From positions 25,371 to 89,370 of the forward strand of contig JADKKC010000015.1 in NCBI GenBank assembly GCA_016720685.1: a DNA stretch of 64,000 nt, in the 5' to 3' direction. The stretch's first letter is position 1. Each line of letters starts with the position of its first letter. The notes under the pieces were generated by a model. The model had not been told where the DNA came from. It worked only from the letters and a program-made list of their open reading frames with translations, and searched no databases. The stretch is from Zoogloea sp. (GTDB taxonomy: Bacteria > Pseudomonadota > Gammaproteobacteria > Burkholderiales > Rhodocyclaceae). Below are positions 62,424 to 64,000 of this stretch, one piece after another. Both the position numbers and the translations under genes were made by a program.

Positions 62424-62842
62424 ATCTCGATCATGCTGACATTGGGGTTGTTCATATCGGCAATCACTTGGCGCGCTTGAGCCAGAGGCGACTCTTTAAC
62501 GATGGCAACAATAGCATTCAGCATCAATCCGACCGCCGCCGTATTTCCATCCGCCAATGCTTTATCCAAACGCTCAAATGTGCTTTGAATCGTTTCGGCG
62601 CGCTCTTGAAAGGAGCGCTCTAGATATATTTTTAAGATAGCCGAGTTTTCTTCGATAGCCTTGATGTTGGTATCACGCCAAGACTTAATATTTTCACGCT
62701 TCGTTCTTTCAATTTCCGCAGTATCCTTACAGTCTTTCCATGCATTAACCAAGTTATTAAAGGCATCAACTGCGGCTGTTGCGGGAATAGGAATTCCTTT
62801 AACAAAGCCTGGTGATCTTTTGGGTAGGTTTTTAATCATCAT
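62420..62842 (-). CDS. Helical protein of unknown function
   Basis: A 140-residue, mostly helical protein without a membrane segment. The N-terminus has PGFVKGIPIPATAAVDAFNN, then a charged coiled-coil (AEIERTKRENIKSWRDTNIK, ERSFQERAETIQSTFERL) and a C-terminal helix region ending NNPNVSMIEI. I do not recognise the family. It lies 12 bases after the membrane-protein gene and overlaps the YkgJ gene. AT content is well above the housekeeping genes. Confidence 0.65.
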   Translation of the reverse strand: MMIKNLPKRSPGFVKGIPIPATAAVDAFNNLVNAWKDCKDTAEIERTKRENIKSWRDTNIKAIEENSAILKIYLERSFQERAETIQSTFERLDKALADGNTAAVGLMLNAIVAIVKESPLAQARQVIADMNNPNVSMIEI

Positions 62843-62854
62843 GGACTTCTCGGA

Positions 62855-63802
62855 TTAAATTTCTAAGTAACCTGAAATTTTGGTTGCAATGTGCTCCGAT
62901 GCAGTGCCGTCACTTTCCATGATGGGTGTATCCGCGATAGCTTTAAGAGCCTTCCCAAGCATGCACATCTGCTCAAATGCCGCAGGATTGCTGTCATCAC
63001 TTACTTTAACGGCATCAAATCGTCGTGCCGTTTCAATTAAAGCGGCAGCCATTTCTTCCGCATTGGCACTGAGTGCCTCCAGTACAACTCTTGATGCTTT
63101 TATCTTTGCAACCGCAATATCTACTTCAGCTTCGTATTCTCGCGCCTGCGTTAACGCTTCTTCGGCCTTGCTCGCCAACATAAATCCACCGACGGCTAGC
63201 GCCGGACCAAGAACGATTCCGCCCAAAGCTAGTGCGCCACCAGCCATTCCAAAACCGCCTGTCGCAAGTGATCCACCGCCCAACCAAGCCAACGTAGCAT
63301 TAGTAGCAGCCACTCCGCTTAAGCTGGAAATAGCGGTGCCGGTTGACGCAGCAGCCAAAGTGCCAACGCTACTATATGCACCGAGGCCAGCTAGAACACC
63401 AGTTACCGTGCCTGATGCAATGCCATTTTCGATTCTTAAAGAGTTGAGAACCACGGCCTCCATCTCTTTTAGATTCTCAATCGAGAAGTTTTGGTTAAAT
63501 TGACTAAGCTTGGATTGGGCATTTTTCCCTGAATTTTTTATCGCCTGAACAAGAAATTTGATTTGGTTGGTAAACGCTGCAAGCTTGATCTCCCCAAGCT
63601 TTTCAAAATCGGCATTTGTCTGAATACGTTGCTTTTCTAATTTGGCTTCAGCTTTGCTGTGACGTTTCTCGGCAGATTTACCGATTTTTTTAGCATCATC
63701 AAAATCGCTCATCGCACCGACACCTTTCACGACACCTGTACCTGCGAGCAGCGCGGCCGCCCCCCAAAGAATAAGTGGCAATGGCATTTTAAATATCCTC
63801 AA
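62855..63802 (-). CDS. Glycine/alanine-rich membrane protein with coiled coils
   Basis: A 315-residue protein. A first hydrophobic helix (about 8-28, LPLILWGAAALLAGTGVVKG), a charged coiled coil (35-110, rich in K and E: DDAKKIGKSAEKRHSKAEAK), then a long Gly/Ala/Ser-rich hydrophobic segment (about 130-215, GGSLATGGFGMAGGALALGG) and a second helical region (215-315). The central part resembles glycine-zipper membrane proteins that insert or oligomerise in membranes. No enzyme motif is visible. First gene of the operon with the 140- and 90-residue proteins. Function unknown. Confidence 0.68.
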   Translation of the reverse strand: MRIFKMPLPLILWGAAALLAGTGVVKGVGAMSDFDDAKKIGKSAEKRHSKAEAKLEKQRIQTNADFEKLGEIKLAAFTNQIKFLVQAIKNSGKNAQSKLSQFNQNFSIENLKEMEAVVLNSLRIENGIASGTVTGVLAGLGAYSSVGTLAAASTGTAISSLSGVAATNATLAWLGGGSLATGGFGMAGGALALGGIVLGPALAVGGFMLASKAEEALTQAREYEAEVDIAVAKIKASRVVLEALSANAEEMAAALIETARRFDAVKVSDDSNPAAFEQMCMLGKALKAIADTPIMESDGTASEHIATKISGYLEI

Positions 63803-64000
63803 AAATTTTGATAAAGCATGGCAATTGATTTGTATGTTACTAGCTTGCTACTCTGTGTATCTCAAGCAACCTTCTTGAACTTCACGGAAAAGACAAACAC
63901 TTTCGGCATGGTTTATATATGCCACCATGCGAGGTATTGATAATGGGGTACGCTTAAAGCTCTCGGCTACAACCCGAAAGCAATTTCAACTCACTGTTTC
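63803..64000. other. AT-rich end of the window
   Basis: The last 198 bases contain the promoter region of the minus-strand operon and, on the plus strand from the ATG at 63927, an open frame to the edge starting MRGIDNGVRLKLSATTRKQF. Too short to identify. No tRNA or att repeat is visible. Confidence 0.3.

Overview
The window is a high-GC proteobacterial chromosome segment. The left 27 kb has the gene order of a betaproteobacterium: rne/rluC, yceD-rpmF-plsX-fabHDG-acpP-fabF, rpoE-rseABC-mucD, then lepA-lepB-rnc-era-recO-pdxJ-acpS. Together with a cyclohexanecarboxylate degradation cluster this suggests a Rhodocyclales relative of Thauera, Azoarcus or Aromatoleum. That placement is inference from gene content; no 16S gene is present.

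Layout. (1) 1-10 kb: start of rne, rluC, a phosphatase, a Rieske protein, a maf/methyltransferase pair, and the fatty-acid synthesis operon. (2) 10-26.6 kb: nadB, the sigma-E operon with its envelope regulators, lepA, lepB, and a tightly overlapping housekeeping run ending in uvrC and pgsA. (3) 26.6-27.4 kb: four tRNA genes (three identical Gly-GCC and one Cys-GCA) between a strong promoter and a terminator. (4) 27.4-40.6 kb: a catabolic cluster. aliA (CoA ligase), aliB (dehydrogenase), badK (hydratase), badH (alcohol dehydrogenase) and badI (ring hydrolase) would convert cyclohexanecarboxylate to pimeloyl-CoA. An acyl-CoA dehydrogenase, enoyl-CoA hydratase, 3-hydroxyacyl-CoA dehydrogenase, thiolase and glutaryl-CoA dehydrogenase could take that to central metabolism. 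A broken badR-like MarR gene and operator-like repeats sit at the divergent promoters. (5) 40.6-60 kb: a sulfide:quinone reductase, then a signalling and stress island: two Crp/Fnr-type regulators (one carrying a PAS domain), a histidine kinase, a CheB-CheR-PAS fusion, a small lmo0937-type membrane protein, a transglutaminase and N-formylglutamate amidohydrolase pair, DUF1840 and DUF883 proteins, and an 8.9-kb cyclic beta-glucan synthase gene. (6) 60-64 kb: an AT-richer accessory end with a decayed ccdAB locus, an intact toxin-antitoxin pair, and an unfamiliar three-gene operon (glycine-rich membrane protein, helical protein, cysteine-cluster protein).

The main new observation is a 21-bp element, left half TATGTGC, six variable bases, right half G(T/C)ACCGAC, found upstream of five transcription units in the 47-51 kb island. 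At all five the element lies exactly 18 bases before a -10-like hexamer that keeps the two most conserved -10 bases. Its core is a 16-bp TGTGC-N6-GCACA-like palindrome, the geometry of a Crp/Fnr site in a class II promoter. This suggests one local regulon, probably driven by a Crp/Fnr protein encoded in the island.

A caution applies to the whole window. At least a dozen genes carry single-base frameshifts, including fabG and lepA. There is a run of 29 G between badI and badH, and aliB lacks about a third of its length. Because a gene expected to be essential (fabG) is affected, sequencing or assembly error is the likeliest cause of most of them. The frameshifted genes are annotated over their full extent with the position of the break given.
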